Source: Pseudomonas sp. PIC25 (GTDB taxonomy: Bacteria > Pseudomonadota > Gammaproteobacteria > Pseudomonadales > Pseudomonadaceae). From it: DNA of 54,355 nt. The DNA is taken from the NCBI RefSeq assembly GCF_002286785.1, contig NZ_MUJY01000066.1, positions 1 through 54,355 on the forward strand. The letters run 5' to 3'. A program made the position numbers and the translations under genes. The notes below the pieces were generated by a model. That model worked only from the letters and a program-made list of their open reading frames with translations. It searched no databases and was not told the DNA's origin. Positions 8,714 to 17,697 of the stretch are shown here, one piece after another (the first letter of the stretch is position 1; each line of letters opens with the position of its first letter).

Positions 8714-9430
8714 ATGTCTGACGAACGCGCCTATCGGCAGCACTTGTTCATTCTGCTCGGCCTCTTTGCCGTGCTCTGGCTAATCCTGGCCATCGACCCG
8801 CACAACCGGCGCGACTGGGCCATGGAGAACATCCTGGTCCTGGTGGTGGGTGCCGGCATGGTGATGAGCCATCGCTGGTTCCGCTTTTCGCGGGTATCCC
8901 TCACGCTGATTTTCCTGTTTGTCTGCCTGCACGAACTCGGCGCTCACTACAGCTATGCGAAGGTGCCCTACGACGACTGGCTGCGCGCGCTGTTCGGCCA
9001 GGGGCTGGACGAAACCCTGGGCTGGGAGCGCAACCAGTTCGATCGCCTCGTTCACTTCTGCTACGGGCTACTGATCGCCTATCCGGCGCGCGAGGCCCTG
9101 CTGCGCGGCACCGGGGCGCGAGGGTGGTGGAGTTACTTCATCGCCGTGGATTTCATCCTTTCCACCTCGGCGATGTACGAGCTGATCGAATGGATCGGCG
9201 GCGACTATTTCGGCGGCGAAGAGGCCGAGGCCTATATCGCCGCCCAGGGCGACAAGTGGGATGCACAGAAGGACATGGCCCTGGCGGGGATCGGCGCGCT
9301 GATCGCCCTTGGCATCTGCGCCGCCGTCAACCTCCGGCAGGGGCGCGATCTGGCTTTGGACTGGGTCAGAGCCCAGGCCGGAGCGGACGGGCGAGACCGT
9401 TCGGACGGTTCACGCTTGCTCGCCCGCTGA
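8714..9430 (+). CDS. YjdF/DUF2238-family inner-membrane protein
   Basis: A 238-residue protein with about six hydrophobic segments. The motifs [24 protein letters not shown] and [18 protein letters not shown], with conserved Glu/His/Asp in or near the membrane, are typical of the YjdF (DUF2238) family. Its function is unknown. The ATG has GAGGAA seven bases upstream. The last 21 bases overlap the 3' end of the convergent rlmF gene, so the C-terminal tail ([14 protein letters not shown]) is encoded antisense to rlmF codons. Confidence 0.85.
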   Translation: MSDERAYRQHLFILLGLFAVLWLILAIDPHNRRDWAMENILVLVVGAGMVMSHRWFRFSRVSLTLIFLFVCLHELGAHYSYAKVPYDDWLRALFGQGLDETLGWERNQFDRLVHFCYGLLIAYPAREALLRGTGARGWWSYFIAVDFILSTSAMYELIEWIGGDYFGGEEAEAYIAAQGDKWDAQKDMALAGIGALIALGICAAVNLRQGRDLALDWVRAQAGADGRDRSDGSRLLAR

Positions 9431-10429
9431 GCCGGTCAGCCAGGTCTGACGCGTCTTGCGAGGGTGGAACGTCCAAGCCACGAAGCGGCTCTGCTTCTGC
9501 CCCTGGGCCATAGCGATGATGCGCACCTCCTGCGCGTCGACCCGCGCCAGTGCCGTCTGGATCGCCGGCAGGTTGCCAGCCTTGGAGACCAGGGTGCTGA
9601 ACCAGAGTACCTGGCCGGCGACGTCCCGGCTTTCTTCCACCATCCGCCGCACGAAGGCCGCTTCGCCGCCCTCGCAGTACAGCTCCGCACCCTGACCGCC
9701 GAAGTTGAGCACCGGCAGCTTGCGCTTCGGGTCGAGTTTGCCGAGGTTACGCCATTTGCGCTGGCTGCCGCGGGTGGCTTCTTCCAGGGAAGCATGGAAG
9801 GGCGGGTTGCAGAGGGTCAGGTCGAAGCGCTCGTCGGGCAGCAGCAGACCTCGGAAGATGTGCTTCGGATCGTTCTGACGGCGTAACTGGATGGCGTTGT
9901 CCAGGTGGTTAGCGCGGATGATGGTTTCCGCCGAGGCCAGGGCCACGGGGTCGATGTCGGCGCCGAGGAAGCGCCAGCCGTATTCGCGGTGGCCGATCAG
10001 CGGGTAGATGCAGTTGGCACCGGCTCCGATGTCCAGCACCCTTATCTGTCCCCCTCGTGGGATTTCGCCGCCATTGTCTTCCGCCAGCAGGTCGGCGAGG
10101 CCGTGCAGGTAGTCGGCGCGGCCGGGAATCGGCGGGCAGAGGTAGGCGGGGGGAATGTCCCAGTGCTCGATAGCGTAGTGATCCTTGAGCAGGGCGCGGT
10201 TGAGTGCTTTCACCGCCTGCGGGTTGGCGAAGTCGATGCTCTGCTTGCCATAAGGATTGAGGATGACGAATGCGGCCAACGCCGGATGACGTTTGATCAA
10301 GGCGGGGAAGTCGTATCGGCCCTGGTGGCGGTTGCGCGGGTGGAACAGGGCCTTGTCGGACGGCGCCGGATCTTTGGCAGGCTTGTATCCCTTGGGCGGG
10401 CGGCCTGGAGGGGAGGGGGTGCGGGGCAT
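9410..10429 (-). CDS. rlmF: 23S rRNA (adenine-1618-N6)-methyltransferase RlmF
   Basis: A 339-residue SAM-dependent methyltransferase. The N-terminus is basic and Pro-rich ([17 protein letters not shown]). The SAM-binding motif is [13 protein letters not shown] and the catalytic N6-adenine motif is [25 protein letters not shown] and the motif with [11 protein letters not shown] fit the RlmF/YbiN family. It methylates A1618 in 23S rRNA. I chose the ATG read from 10429; an in-frame upstream ATG at 10468 would add 13 residues with no family resemblance. The 3' end overlaps the convergent yjdF-like gene by 21 bases. Confidence 0.93.
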   Translation of the reverse strand: MPRTPSPPGRPPKGYKPAKDPAPSDKALFHPRNRHQGRYDFPALIKRHPALAAFVILNPYGKQSIDFANPQAVKALNRALLKDHYAIEHWDIPPAYLCPPIPGRADYLHGLADLLAEDNGGEIPRGGQIRVLDIGAGANCIYPLIGHREYGWRFLGADIDPVALASAETIIRANHLDNAIQLRRQNDPKHIFRGLLLPDERFDLTLCNPPFHASLEEATRGSQRKWRNLGKLDPKRKLPVLNFGGQGAELYCEGGEAAFVRRMVEESRDVAGQVLWFSTLVSKAGNLPAIQTALARVDAQEVRIIAMAQGQKQSRFVAWTFHPRKTRQTWLTGSAGEQA

Positions 10430-10481
10430 GGAGCGCTCTCGGAAAACGGCGGTCGCGTATTTTCCCACAGCCTCCCCGAGA

Positions 10482-10509
10482 GGACGAACCCGGAATGCCG
10501 GGTTCGTCC
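10482..10509 (-). terminator. Perfect 12-bp hairpin downstream of nhaD (no U tract)
   Basis: GGACGAACCCGG (10482-10493) and its exact complement (10498-10509) flank a four-base loop. The hairpin sits just past the nhaD stop and before the rlmF start. Neither strand has a T run after it (leftward the tail is TCTCGGGG), so it may be a Rho-assisted or transcript-stabilising 3' hairpin rather than a classical terminator. Confidence 0.45.
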
Positions 10510-10517
10510 GGGCACAT

Positions 10518-11894
10518 TCAAGTGGTCGTGGCGAACAGCGCTATATAGGTCGCAGCACCGGAAATATAGCCGATGAAGGCCAGCCCACTGATCCGCTTCA
10601 GGTACCAGATGAAGTTGATCTTCTCCATACCCATGGCCGCCACGCCTGCCGCCGAGCCGATGATCAGGCAACTGCCGCCGGTGCCGGCGCAGTAGGCGAG
10701 CATTTCCCAGAAATTGCCGTTGATCACGAAGTTGCTCAGCCAACCCGCTTCATTGCCGGCGGCGGCAACGTCCGCGTGGCTGACCAGCGGGTACATCTTC
10801 ATCGCACCGGCCACCAGCGGAACGTTGTCCACCACGGCGGAGAGCAGGCCGATGGCGATGTTGATGGCGTAGACGTTGCTCAGGCCATCCTTGAGGGCGA
10901 TGGCGGCCTGGGTCAGGTGGCCGGCGGTGGCCAGGCTGGACACGGCGAGCAGGATGCCGAGGAAGAACAGCACGCTGGTGGTGTCGATCCGGCGCAAGAC
11001 GCCGACTACCGACAGCGGGTGCTTGTCTTCGTCGTTCTTGCCGCGGTGGATCACTTCGGTGACCACCCAGAGCACGCCGAGGCCGAACAGGATGCCCATA
11101 TACGGCGGCAGGTGGGTGATGGTCTTGAACAGCGGTACGAAGACCAGGGCGGCGAGGCCGAGGAAGAACACCAGGTTGCGCTCGAAGGGGGTGGTCGGGT
11201 CGCGGCGGTTTTCTTCCGGTTCCACCACCAGCGGCGGCTCGGTGTTCCCGCGCAGGCGGAAGCTGAGCAGGATCAGCGGTACCAGCAGGCAGACCAGGCT
11301 CGGCAGCAGCAGCTTGACCACGATGCCGCTGGCAGTGATCTGGTTGCCGATCCAGAGCATGGTGGTGGTGACGTCGCCGATAGGCGACCAGGCGCCGCCG
11401 GCGTTCGCCGCGATCACCACGATGCCGGCGTAGAACCAGCGCTCCTGTTGGTCGCTGACCAATTTGCGCAGCAGCGAGACCATGACGATGGTGGTGGCCA
11501 GGTTATCCAGGGCGGCGGAAAGGAAGAAAGTGATCAGGCCGACCAGCCAGAGCAGGTGCACACGCTTGGTGGTGTGGATGCGGTCGGTGATCGCCTTGAA
11601 ACCATCGTGGGCGTCGATCAGTTCGACGATGGTCATGGCGCCCATGAGGAAGAAGAGGATTTCGGAAATCTCGCCGAGGTGGTGGCGGAGCGATTCGACG
11701 ACATGGTGGGTGTTGCTGTTGCCGTTCGCCGCGCTTTCCAGCGCGGGGAAAATACTGTCGGCCCCTATCACCAGCAAGGTCCAGGCGAACACGGCGGTGA
11801 GAAGCGCCGAGGCCGCCTTGTCGATCCTCAACGGGTGCTCGAACGCGATGCAGAGGTACCCGAGTACGAAAACCAGCGCCATCAATGCATACAT
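10518..11894 (-). CDS. nhaD: Sodium/proton antiporter NhaD
   Basis: A 458-residue polytopic membrane protein of the NhaD/ion-transporter superfamily. Recognisable segments are [70 protein letters not shown] and [16 protein letters not shown]. NhaD exchanges cytoplasmic Na+ (and Li+) for H+, usually at alkaline pH or high salt. The gene is monocistronic, with a hairpin past its stop. The 338 bp upstream hold no gene I can support. CATAAT at 11930-11935 (minus-strand reading) could be a -10, but the matching -35 is poor. Confidence 0.9.
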   Translation of the reverse strand: MYALMALVFVLGYLCIAFEHPLRIDKAASALLTAVFAWTLLVIGADSIFPALESAANGNSNTHHVVESLRHHLGEISEILFFLMGAMTIVELIDAHDGFKAITDRIHTTKRVHLLWLVGLITFFLSAALDNLATTIVMVSLLRKLVSDQQERWFYAGIVVIAANAGGAWSPIGDVTTTMLWIGNQITASGIVVKLLLPSLVCLLVPLILLSFRLRGNTEPPLVVEPEENRRDPTTPFERNLVFFLGLAALVFVPLFKTITHLPPYMGILFGLGVLWVVTEVIHRGKNDEDKHPLSVVGVLRRIDTTSVLFFLGILLAVSSLATAGHLTQAAIALKDGLSNVYAINIAIGLLSAVVDNVPLVAGAMKMYPLVSHADVAAAGNEAGWLSNFVINGNFWEMLAYCAGTGGSCLIIGSAAGVAAMGMEKINFIWYLKRISGLAFIGYISGAATYIALFATTT

Positions 11895-12232
11895 TATTGT
11901 TCTTCCGTCCAGAAAGGGAGGCTGGATTATGGCCAGATGAGCCGGCGGTAAAAAGGCTGAATGATCAAATCGGGGGGCGGAAATTCGCCGGCAGGTGGGC
12001 GTAGGCCGCTTGCGGAAACGGTCGTTGGAGTTGGCAGCGGCTCTGTTTCGCCCCCTGGCGGTCGATAGCGGGGTACTTCGCCGGAAAGATTCCAGGAGGC
12101 AGATTTCGGGCGCATTGCCCTGCGACCGATCGCCGCGATGCCTTGGCAGGAGGGCGGGTCGTGCCGGAGGTGTGGGCCCATGATCGCAGGCCGTTGCGGC
12201 GAAAGTAGCGTCGACGCGGGCGACGGAATCTG
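11895..12232. other. Intergenic region without a supported gene
   Basis: Between the nhaD start and the stop of the small winged-helix gene I see only a GC-rich sequence. A leftward 84-codon open frame in it is Pro/Arg-rich, lacks a ribosome site and looks like chance. The region probably carries the nhaD promoter and 5' leader. No repeat or clear terminator was found. Confidence 0.4.
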
Positions 12233-12529
12233 TCAGGGGTAGTTCAGGATGGCCTTGAGTTTCGCCAGGTTGGCCTCGATCCAGCGCCGGTCGATGGGCC
12301 CCCAGTCACGTATAACGTAACGGCCGATGTGATTGCGCTCGCCTTCCTGTTGCTCGAAGACGCAGTCGATGTCCAGCTCGCCCAGCGCCGACAGGGTGTC
12401 CTGGGCGGTGCGCCGGGGCATGCCAGTGGCCTCCATCAGTGCCGGTACGCTGGTGGCGGTGCCGCTGTCGATCAGCCAGGCCACGTAGAGACGGCGGTAG
12501 AAGCTGGTTCGGGTCTTGCTCACGTCCAT
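12233..12529 (-). CDS. Small winged helix-turn-helix protein (HTH_43-like)
   Basis: A 98-residue protein (MDVSKTRTSFYRRLYVAWLID...). The segment SVPALMEATGMPRRTAQDTL followed by ALGELDIDC and a short beta wing (HIGRYVIRDWG) is a winged helix-turn-helix; I recall this as the family annotated as HTH_43. Other members are small conserved DNA-binding-like proteins without known targets. GAGGACG precedes the ATG. It is divergent from the large C39-TPR gene across about 160 bp, so it could regulate that gene or itself; this is inferred from position only. Confidence 0.75.
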   Translation of the reverse strand: MDVSKTRTSFYRRLYVAWLIDSGTATSVPALMEATGMPRRTAQDTLSALGELDIDCVFEQQEGERNHIGRYVIRDWGPIDRRWIEANLAKLKAILNYP

Positions 12530-12624
12530 GGGGCGTCCTCATTGGTGCAGCGGTGGATTATCCCGCCGGAACGAAACGGCCGGAAGCGTATGTTGAGTTG
12601 GCTCACAGCCTGCCGTCCCCGGTG

Positions 12625-12653
12625 TTGAGGTGCTGGCGTATCGCCGCTAGAGT
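12625..12653 (+). promoter_or_regulatory. Candidate sigma-70 promoter of the C39-TPR gene
   Basis: TTGAGG (12625-12630) and TAGAGT (12648-12653) are separated by exactly 17 bases, placing transcription start near 12660, about 30 bases before the ATG at 12692. Confidence 0.5.
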
Positions 12654-12691
12654 GCTTGGCGGCAAAATGATTTCACGCAAGGATGCATCGG

Positions 12692-15600
12692 ATGGATATC
12701 CACGCTTCGCTCCGCTCCCCGATCCTGGACATTTCCGACAGTACGCTCGATGCCATCGAGCGCCTGGTCGATCAGGGCTACCTGTTGCAGGCCCACGAGC
12801 AGGCTACGGGCCTGGGCGACTATCGCGACTGGCGCGGGCCACGCGCCATGGCGCTGGCCGCTCGTCTGGTCGGCAACCTGGGCGCGCCGCGCTTGGCCGA
12901 TGCGCTGATCCGGCTCGGCTATCGCCGCTATCCCCAGGCCGCCGAGACGCGCTTGCGTTACGCTCGTTTCCTTCTTTCCAGCCGCGGTGCTCACCGAGCC
13001 TGGACATTCTTCCATTTGCTGGATGGCTGGCTGCCCACGCAGCCGGCGCTACGGGCCGAATGGCTATCGCTGAAAAGCTATCTGCTGGCGCTGTTGCGCG
13101 ACTTCGCGGGGGCCGAGGCGCTGCATCGCGAAGCGCTGGATTGTGGAGTGGATGATCCCTGGCTGTGGGTCGAACGTTCCTATGGGCTGGAGCAGGAGGA
13201 CCGCTATGACGAAGCGCTGGAGGTCTGCGAACGTGCGCTCGGCTATCCGCTGCGGCTGCGCTCGGCGCTGCAGCAGGTGACCCAGCTTCAGGTGCAACGG
13301 GGTGATGTCGAGGCGGCCTTGGAAAGGTTGCGCAACGCCGCCGGTAACCTGGAAAGCGGCTCTCTTTGCGCTCAACTGGCCGATCTCCTGATCGAGCGTG
13401 GCGACCTGGACGAGGCCGAGACCTGGCTGCGCCGGGCTGAAGGCTGCATGCCATTGTTGCGCAAGGAGCAGGCACACTGGCTGGCGGCACGGCGTTGCGA
13501 CATTGCGTGTCTCCGGCAGCACTGGGAGGAGGCCGAGGTCCAGGCCGAACGGGCCGGTGGGGGCTTCTACCGGGGCGTGCTGGAGAGCCTGCGGCGCGGT
13601 GAGCGGGGTATCCGCTGCTTGTTGCCGGTAGGTTTCGTGCGCCAGCACCACATGACCTGCGTCCCCGCCACCCTGACCGCCCTGGCGGGCTACTGGAGCC
13701 GTCCGGTGGAGCATCTGGAGGTGGCTGAGGAGATTTGTTACGACGGTACGCCACATTTCGCGGAGCGCGCCTGGGCCGAGCGGCACGGTTGGCTGGCACG
13801 CGAGTTCACCGTGGATTGGGATATCGCCCGGGCCTTGATCGACCGCGGCGTGCCTTTCACCCTCACCATCCAGTACACCGGGAGCGGTCATCTGCAGGCA
13901 GTCGTCGGCTACGACGAGCCGCGCGGCACCTTGCTGATCCGCGACCCCAGCCTGGCCCAGCATACGGAGTTCCGGGCCGTGGAGTTGTTGCAGGCGCAGC
14001 GCTCTTCCGGGCCGCGCGGCATGCTGTTGCTGCCGCCGGAAGAGTCGGAGCGGCTGGAAGGGCTGATCCTGCCCGAGGCCGAGTGCTGGGATGGTTACTA
14101 CCGACTGATGGCCGCCCTGGAGGCACATGAGCGGGAGTCTGCGTTGGCAGGGCTGGCCTCGTTGCAGGCGCTGGCGCCAGAGCACTTACTGACGCTGCAG
14201 GCCATGCGCGCGGTGGCTGCCTACGATGGCGACCAGGTTCGTCTGTTGCAGGCGACCGAAGCCCTGCTGGAGCAATTTCCCCGGGATGCCAACCTGGTGT
14301 TGTCCAAGGCGGCATCGATGAGCCAGCTTCGCCCCTGGGCGGAGCAACTGGCCTGGCTGGCGGAGCACGGCGAGCGGCGCGGCAGCGATCCGGGCATCGC
14401 CGTGCGCTATGCCCAGTCGCTGGCCGAGGACGGTCGGGCCAGCGCCAGAGCAGCGGCCCTGCTGCAGCGAGTGTTGCGTCAGACACCGATGGAGGCGCAG
14501 GCCTGGAACGGCCTGGCCGGGTTGCGCTGGGCCGACGGTGCGCGCGAAGAGGCGACCGAACTGTTCCGCGTCGCTGCGTGCCTGCAATTCATGCGCGAGC
14601 CCTACAGCCTTCATTACTTCCGTGCCGAGCGCAGTCTCGGCCGTACCGAACGCGGTCTGGACTTCCTGCAGGACCGCCAGCGGCGGCTCGGCCGGCTCGC
14701 CGCAGGCCCTACCCTGACTCTGTGCGAACAATTGGAAGAGCTGGAGCGCAGCGAAGAGGCCCTCGTATTGCTGGAGCAGGCGCTGGAGGGGCGCCCGCTG
14801 GATCCCGACCTGCTGCTGTATGGCGTCGATCTGCTGGGTCGCCACGGCGAAGTGCAGCGCGCAGAGGCTCTGCTGGTGCGGGCCGAACCGGTCAGCCGGC
14901 GTAGCGCCTGGTTGCGCGCGCGGGTCCTGCATAGCCAGCGCAGCGCCGGAGATGCCCGGAAGGCGCTGGACTGGTGTCGGGAGGCGGCGGAGCTGGACCC
15001 CTTCAATCTGAGCCTGCACCGTCTGTGTATCGGCCTGCTGGTGCAGTGCGAAGGGGACGATGCAGCACAGGCTTATCTGCAGGCGCTGGCGACCCGTTTC
15101 GAGCACCACTGCGGCATTGCCGAGCTGTTGGTGGAGCGCGCTCAGCAGCGTTCCCTGACCGAGGCTGAGGAAGCCTTGCGCCGTCTCCTGCGGAGCCACC
15201 CTCACCATCCTTGGGCATTGCGCGAGCTGTCGATCGTTCTGAGCCGCCAGGGGCGTGGTGAGGAGGCTATGGAGATGGCCGAAACGGCCTGCCAGATCGA
15301 TCCGGCCAGCAGCACGTCATGGTCCACACGTGGTTTCGTCCTGTTGCAGAGTGGCCAGGTCGAGGCCGCGCACGAAGCGTTTCGCGATTCGCTGCGGCGT
15401 TCCGTGGATAACGACTACGCCGGCAACCGGTTGATCGACACCAGTACCAGCCAGGAGGAGGCACGGCAGAACCTGGTCTTTCTTCACGCCGAGCTGGTCC
15501 GCCAGGTGACCTTCGGTGACGGCTGGATGACCTACCAGATCCAGGGGCAGGACCTGCTGGACGGCGAAATCGTGCTGGAGGCTCTGCGCGAAGCGCTCGC

Positions 15601-17662
15601 CCGGCGCCCCGATCTCTGGCAGGTCTGGGTTGCTCTTGGCTGGCAATTGGTCGCCATGGAGCGTTTGGACGAAGCGGCGGCGTTGCTGGACGAGGCCGTC
15701 GAACGCTTCCCCCTGTTGCCGCGCATCGCGCTCGAACGCGCCGAGTTGCACAAGCGGTTGGGGCATCTGGCGGAGTGCCAGGCGGTACTGGAGCGCAGCT
15801 TCCGTATCAATCCGCTATGGGCCCGGAGCGTCCGCCTATACGTCGAATGCCTGCTGGAGGATGGACGCCAGCTAGAGCGAGCCGACCAGTTGCTTGCCAG
15901 CGTGCTGGCCCGAACGCCGGAGAACCATGAGCTGCGTGCCTTCCGCGCCTATGTGCTGGGCGAGCGGGAACACTATGAAGAGGCCATGCAACAGGCCGAA
16001 TGCGTGCTGCGGCATGAGCCGGGGCATCGCTGGGCGTGGGACCAGTTCAAGCGATATGCCGGGCTTCTGGAACAGCCGGACCGGCCCTTGGCGTTGGCCC
16101 GCGAGTTGGTCCGGCTGCGGCCAGGGGAAGCCGAAGCCTGGCTGCTGCTAGCCGGTGAGGATACTGACGAGACGGCGCGCGAAGAGGCCCTGCGGCAGGC
16201 ATTGCAGCGCGAGCCGCGTCATGAGGCGGGCAATGGGACATTGCTTGACCTGCTGCTCCGTTCGGGGCGGCACGAGGAGTTGCGTGCCTGGCTGCAGGTA
16301 TCTCATTGGGGCGACCGCCCGCCGGTCGGTCTGGCGCTCTATGGTCCCCGTTCGCTGCGTGCCGAGGGGCGCGGGGAGGAAGCGATCGCTGAACTACATG
16401 CCCTGCTCGAACGTCTGCCGGATAGTTATCCGGCCTGGCGCGAGCTGGCTGATCAATTCGAGCTGTCGGAGGACTTTCCCGGTTATGTGAAGGCCGCGCG
16501 GCAGATGGTCCGCCTGGACCCGAAGTCGGCCGTATCCCATGGCTACCTGGGGCATGCGCTGTTGCTGAACCGGGAGCGGGACGCGGCGAGGGAGGCCTTC
16601 CTCCAGGCGTTCCGCCTGGACAGCGACTATGTATTCGCCGGAGTGAACGCCTACGACCTGCTGCTGGAGCAAGGTGACCGCAGCGCTGCCCGGCCGATCC
16701 TCGACCAACTGCTTGCCGGTTCCCGGGCTCCCGTGCTGGCCTTGCGGGCGCTGCGCCTATCGCTGGCAATGGGTGATGCCGCACTCAAACGCGAGGCGCT
16801 GGAGCGATTGTGCCGCGACTTGGATGCGGAGGAGCACTGGGACGAAGTGCTCACTATCATCACCGAGCCACACAAAGACGCGGACCTGCGTACCGTGTTG
16901 GAGCACGCGCTTCGTGACGGCTGTCCACACGTCGCGGCGGCTCGCTATTGGCTGCAGCTCGAAGACAGCCGGTGGGCGCCCGGAAGCCTGCAGCGTGCTT
17001 TCCGGCGGATGCTGCCGCACGACCGCGACAACCGGCTCGCGCGGGCTATGTTCGATCTACTGGCCACCCGGGAGAACAGCCGGGGTCTGCTCCAGGAAAC
17101 CCTGACGAACTGCAGCGCGGCCATCCGCGACGACGATCAGGTCTGGGCCATGGCCAGCTACGCGTTGCTCGGGCACGACCTGTTCGACGCCCTGTTCCAC
17201 TGGATGGGCGACTGGCGGGCGCGTCCGCAGGCGCCGTCCTGGGGACTGAGCAACCTGGCCACCGGTTGCTACCTGCGTGGTCGAGACAACGAAGGCTTCG
17301 CAGTCGCCCAGGCCGCCCTGGAGCGCGAGCCCCGCGATCCCATCGCGCGCTGTTGGCTGGCGTTCGATGCGGCCTGGCATGAGCGGCACGACGAGATGCG
17401 TGAGCATCTGGAATTGCTCGAGGACGAGCGGCTCGGTGTCTTCCACCAGTGTACGCTCGGCCTCATCCGTGGATATGCACAGGCCCTGGAAGCAGGAGAC
17501 GGGATGGCCGCCCAGTGGCCTTTCCGGGAAACGGCGGCGCAGGCACGCAATATCAACAATCCCGCCTACCGACGGCTGCGCAAACGGCTCGCTGCCCGGC
17601 TGGCCCGCATCGGTTCGGCACCGGGTTGGCTCTGGCCGTTACGCTGGCTGCGGCTGCGCTAA
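12692..17662 (+). CDS. Very large C39-type cysteine-peptidase/TPR-repeat protein (1656 aa)
   Basis: I do not recognise a named gene. Residues 1-300 and about 440-1656 consist of helical TPR-like pairs (e.g. DRYDEALEVCERALGYP; RGEEAMEMAETACQIDP near 860; RLDEAAALLDEAVERFP near 990; RDAAREAFLQAFRLD near 1300). Between them, residues about 308-435 form a papain-like C39-type domain: Gln318 in RQHHMTC, Cys323, His400 in GHLQAVVGYDE and Asp418 in IRDPS. The spacings (Cys-His 77, His-Asp 18) fit C39 peptidases. There is no signal peptide or membrane segment, so it is probably cytoplasmic. I chose ATG 12692 because AAGGA lies eight bases upstream; ATG 12683 would overlap that site. It stands alone between nhaD and nhaC. 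Substrate and role are unknown; the domain could be a protease or a degenerate peptide binder. Confidence 0.85.
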   Translation: MDIHASLRSPILDISDSTLDAIERLVDQGYLLQAHEQATGLGDYRDWRGPRAMALAARLVGNLGAPRLADALIRLGYRRYPQAAETRLRYARFLLSSRGAHRAWTFFHLLDGWLPTQPALRAEWLSLKSYLLALLRDFAGAEALHREALDCGVDDPWLWVERSYGLEQEDRYDEALEVCERALGYPLRLRSALQQVTQLQVQRGDVEAALERLRNAAGNLESGSLCAQLADLLIERGDLDEAETWLRRAEGCMPLLRKEQAHWLAARRCDIACLRQHWEEAEVQAERAGGGFYRGVLESLRRGERGIRCLLPVGFVRQHHMTCVPATLTALAGYWSRPVEHLEVAEEICYDGTPHFAERAWAERHGWLAREFTVDWDIARALIDRGVPFTLTIQYTGSGHLQAVVGYDEPRGTLLIRDPSLAQHTEFRAVELLQAQRSSGPRGMLLLPPEESERLEGLILPEAECWDGYYRLMAALEAHERESALAGLASLQALAPEHLLTLQAMRAVAAYDGDQVRLLQATEALLEQFPRDANLVLSKAASMSQLRPWAEQLAWLAEHGERRGSDPGIAVRYAQSLAEDGRASARAAALLQRVLRQTPMEAQAWNGLAGLRWADGAREEATELFRVAACLQFMREPYSLHYFRAERSLGRTERGLDFLQDRQRRLGRLAAGPTLTLCEQLEELERSEEALVLLEQALEGRPLDPDLLLYGVDLLGRHGEVQRAEALLVRAEPVSRRSAWLRARVLHSQRSAGDARKALDWCREAAELDPFNLSLHRLCIGLLVQCEGDDAAQAYLQALATRFEHHCGIAELLVERAQQRSLTEAEEALRRLLRSHPHHPWALRELSIVLSRQGRGEEAMEMAETACQIDPASSTSWSTRGFVLLQSGQVEAAHEAFRDSLRRSVDNDYAGNRLIDTSTSQEEARQNLVFLHAELVRQVTFGDGWMTYQIQGQDLLDGEIVLEALREALARRPDLWQVWVALGWQLVAMERLDEAAALLDEAVERFPLLPRIALERAELHKRLGHLAECQAVLERSFRINPLWARSVRLYVECLLEDGRQLERADQLLASVLARTPENHELRAFRAYVLGEREHYEEAMQQAECVLRHEPGHRWAWDQFKRYAGLLEQPDRPLALARELVRLRPGEAEAWLLLAGEDTDETAREEALRQALQREPRHEAGNGTLLDLLLRSGRHEELRAWLQVSHWGDRPPVGLALYGPRSLRAEGRGEEAIAELHALLERLPDSYPAWRELADQFELSEDFPGYVKAARQMVRLDPKSAVSHGYLGHALLLNRERDAAREAFLQAFRLDSDYVFAGVNAYDLLLEQGDRSAARPILDQLLAGSRAPVLALRALRLSLAMGDAALKREALERLCRDLDAEEHWDEVLTIITEPHKDADLRTVLEHALRDGCPHVAAARYWLQLEDSRWAPGSLQRAFRRMLPHDRDNRLARAMFDLLATRENSRGLLQETLTNCSAAIRDDDQVWAMASYALLGHDLFDALFHWMGDWRARPQAPSWGLSNLATGCYLRGRDNEGFAVAQAALEREPRDPIARCWLAFDAAWHERHDEMREHLELLEDERLGVFHQCTLGLIRGYAQALEAGDGMAAQWPFRETAAQARNINNPAYRRLRKRLAARLARIGSAPGWLWPLRWLRLR

Positions 17663-17667
17663 AGGCA

Positions 17668-17687
17668 CCGCCCGCGCGAGCGGGCGG
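17668..17687. terminator. GC hairpin between convergent C39-TPR gene and nhaC
   Basis: CCGCCCGC/GCGGGCGG (8 bp, loop GCGA) fills most of the 35-bp gap between the two stop codons. There is no T run on either side, so it is only terminator-like, possibly serving both convergent genes. Confidence 0.4.
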
Positions 17688-17697
17688 CGTGGGGCTA

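Noticed and set aside
10293-11951. 552-codon open frame antisense to nhaD
   Set aside because: Asp/Gln/His-rich shadow frame; nhaD has all expected membrane segments on the other strand.
11927-12181. 84-codon leftward frame upstream of nhaD
   Set aside because: Pro/Arg-rich, no Shine-Dalgarno, no family resemblance; treated as non-coding.
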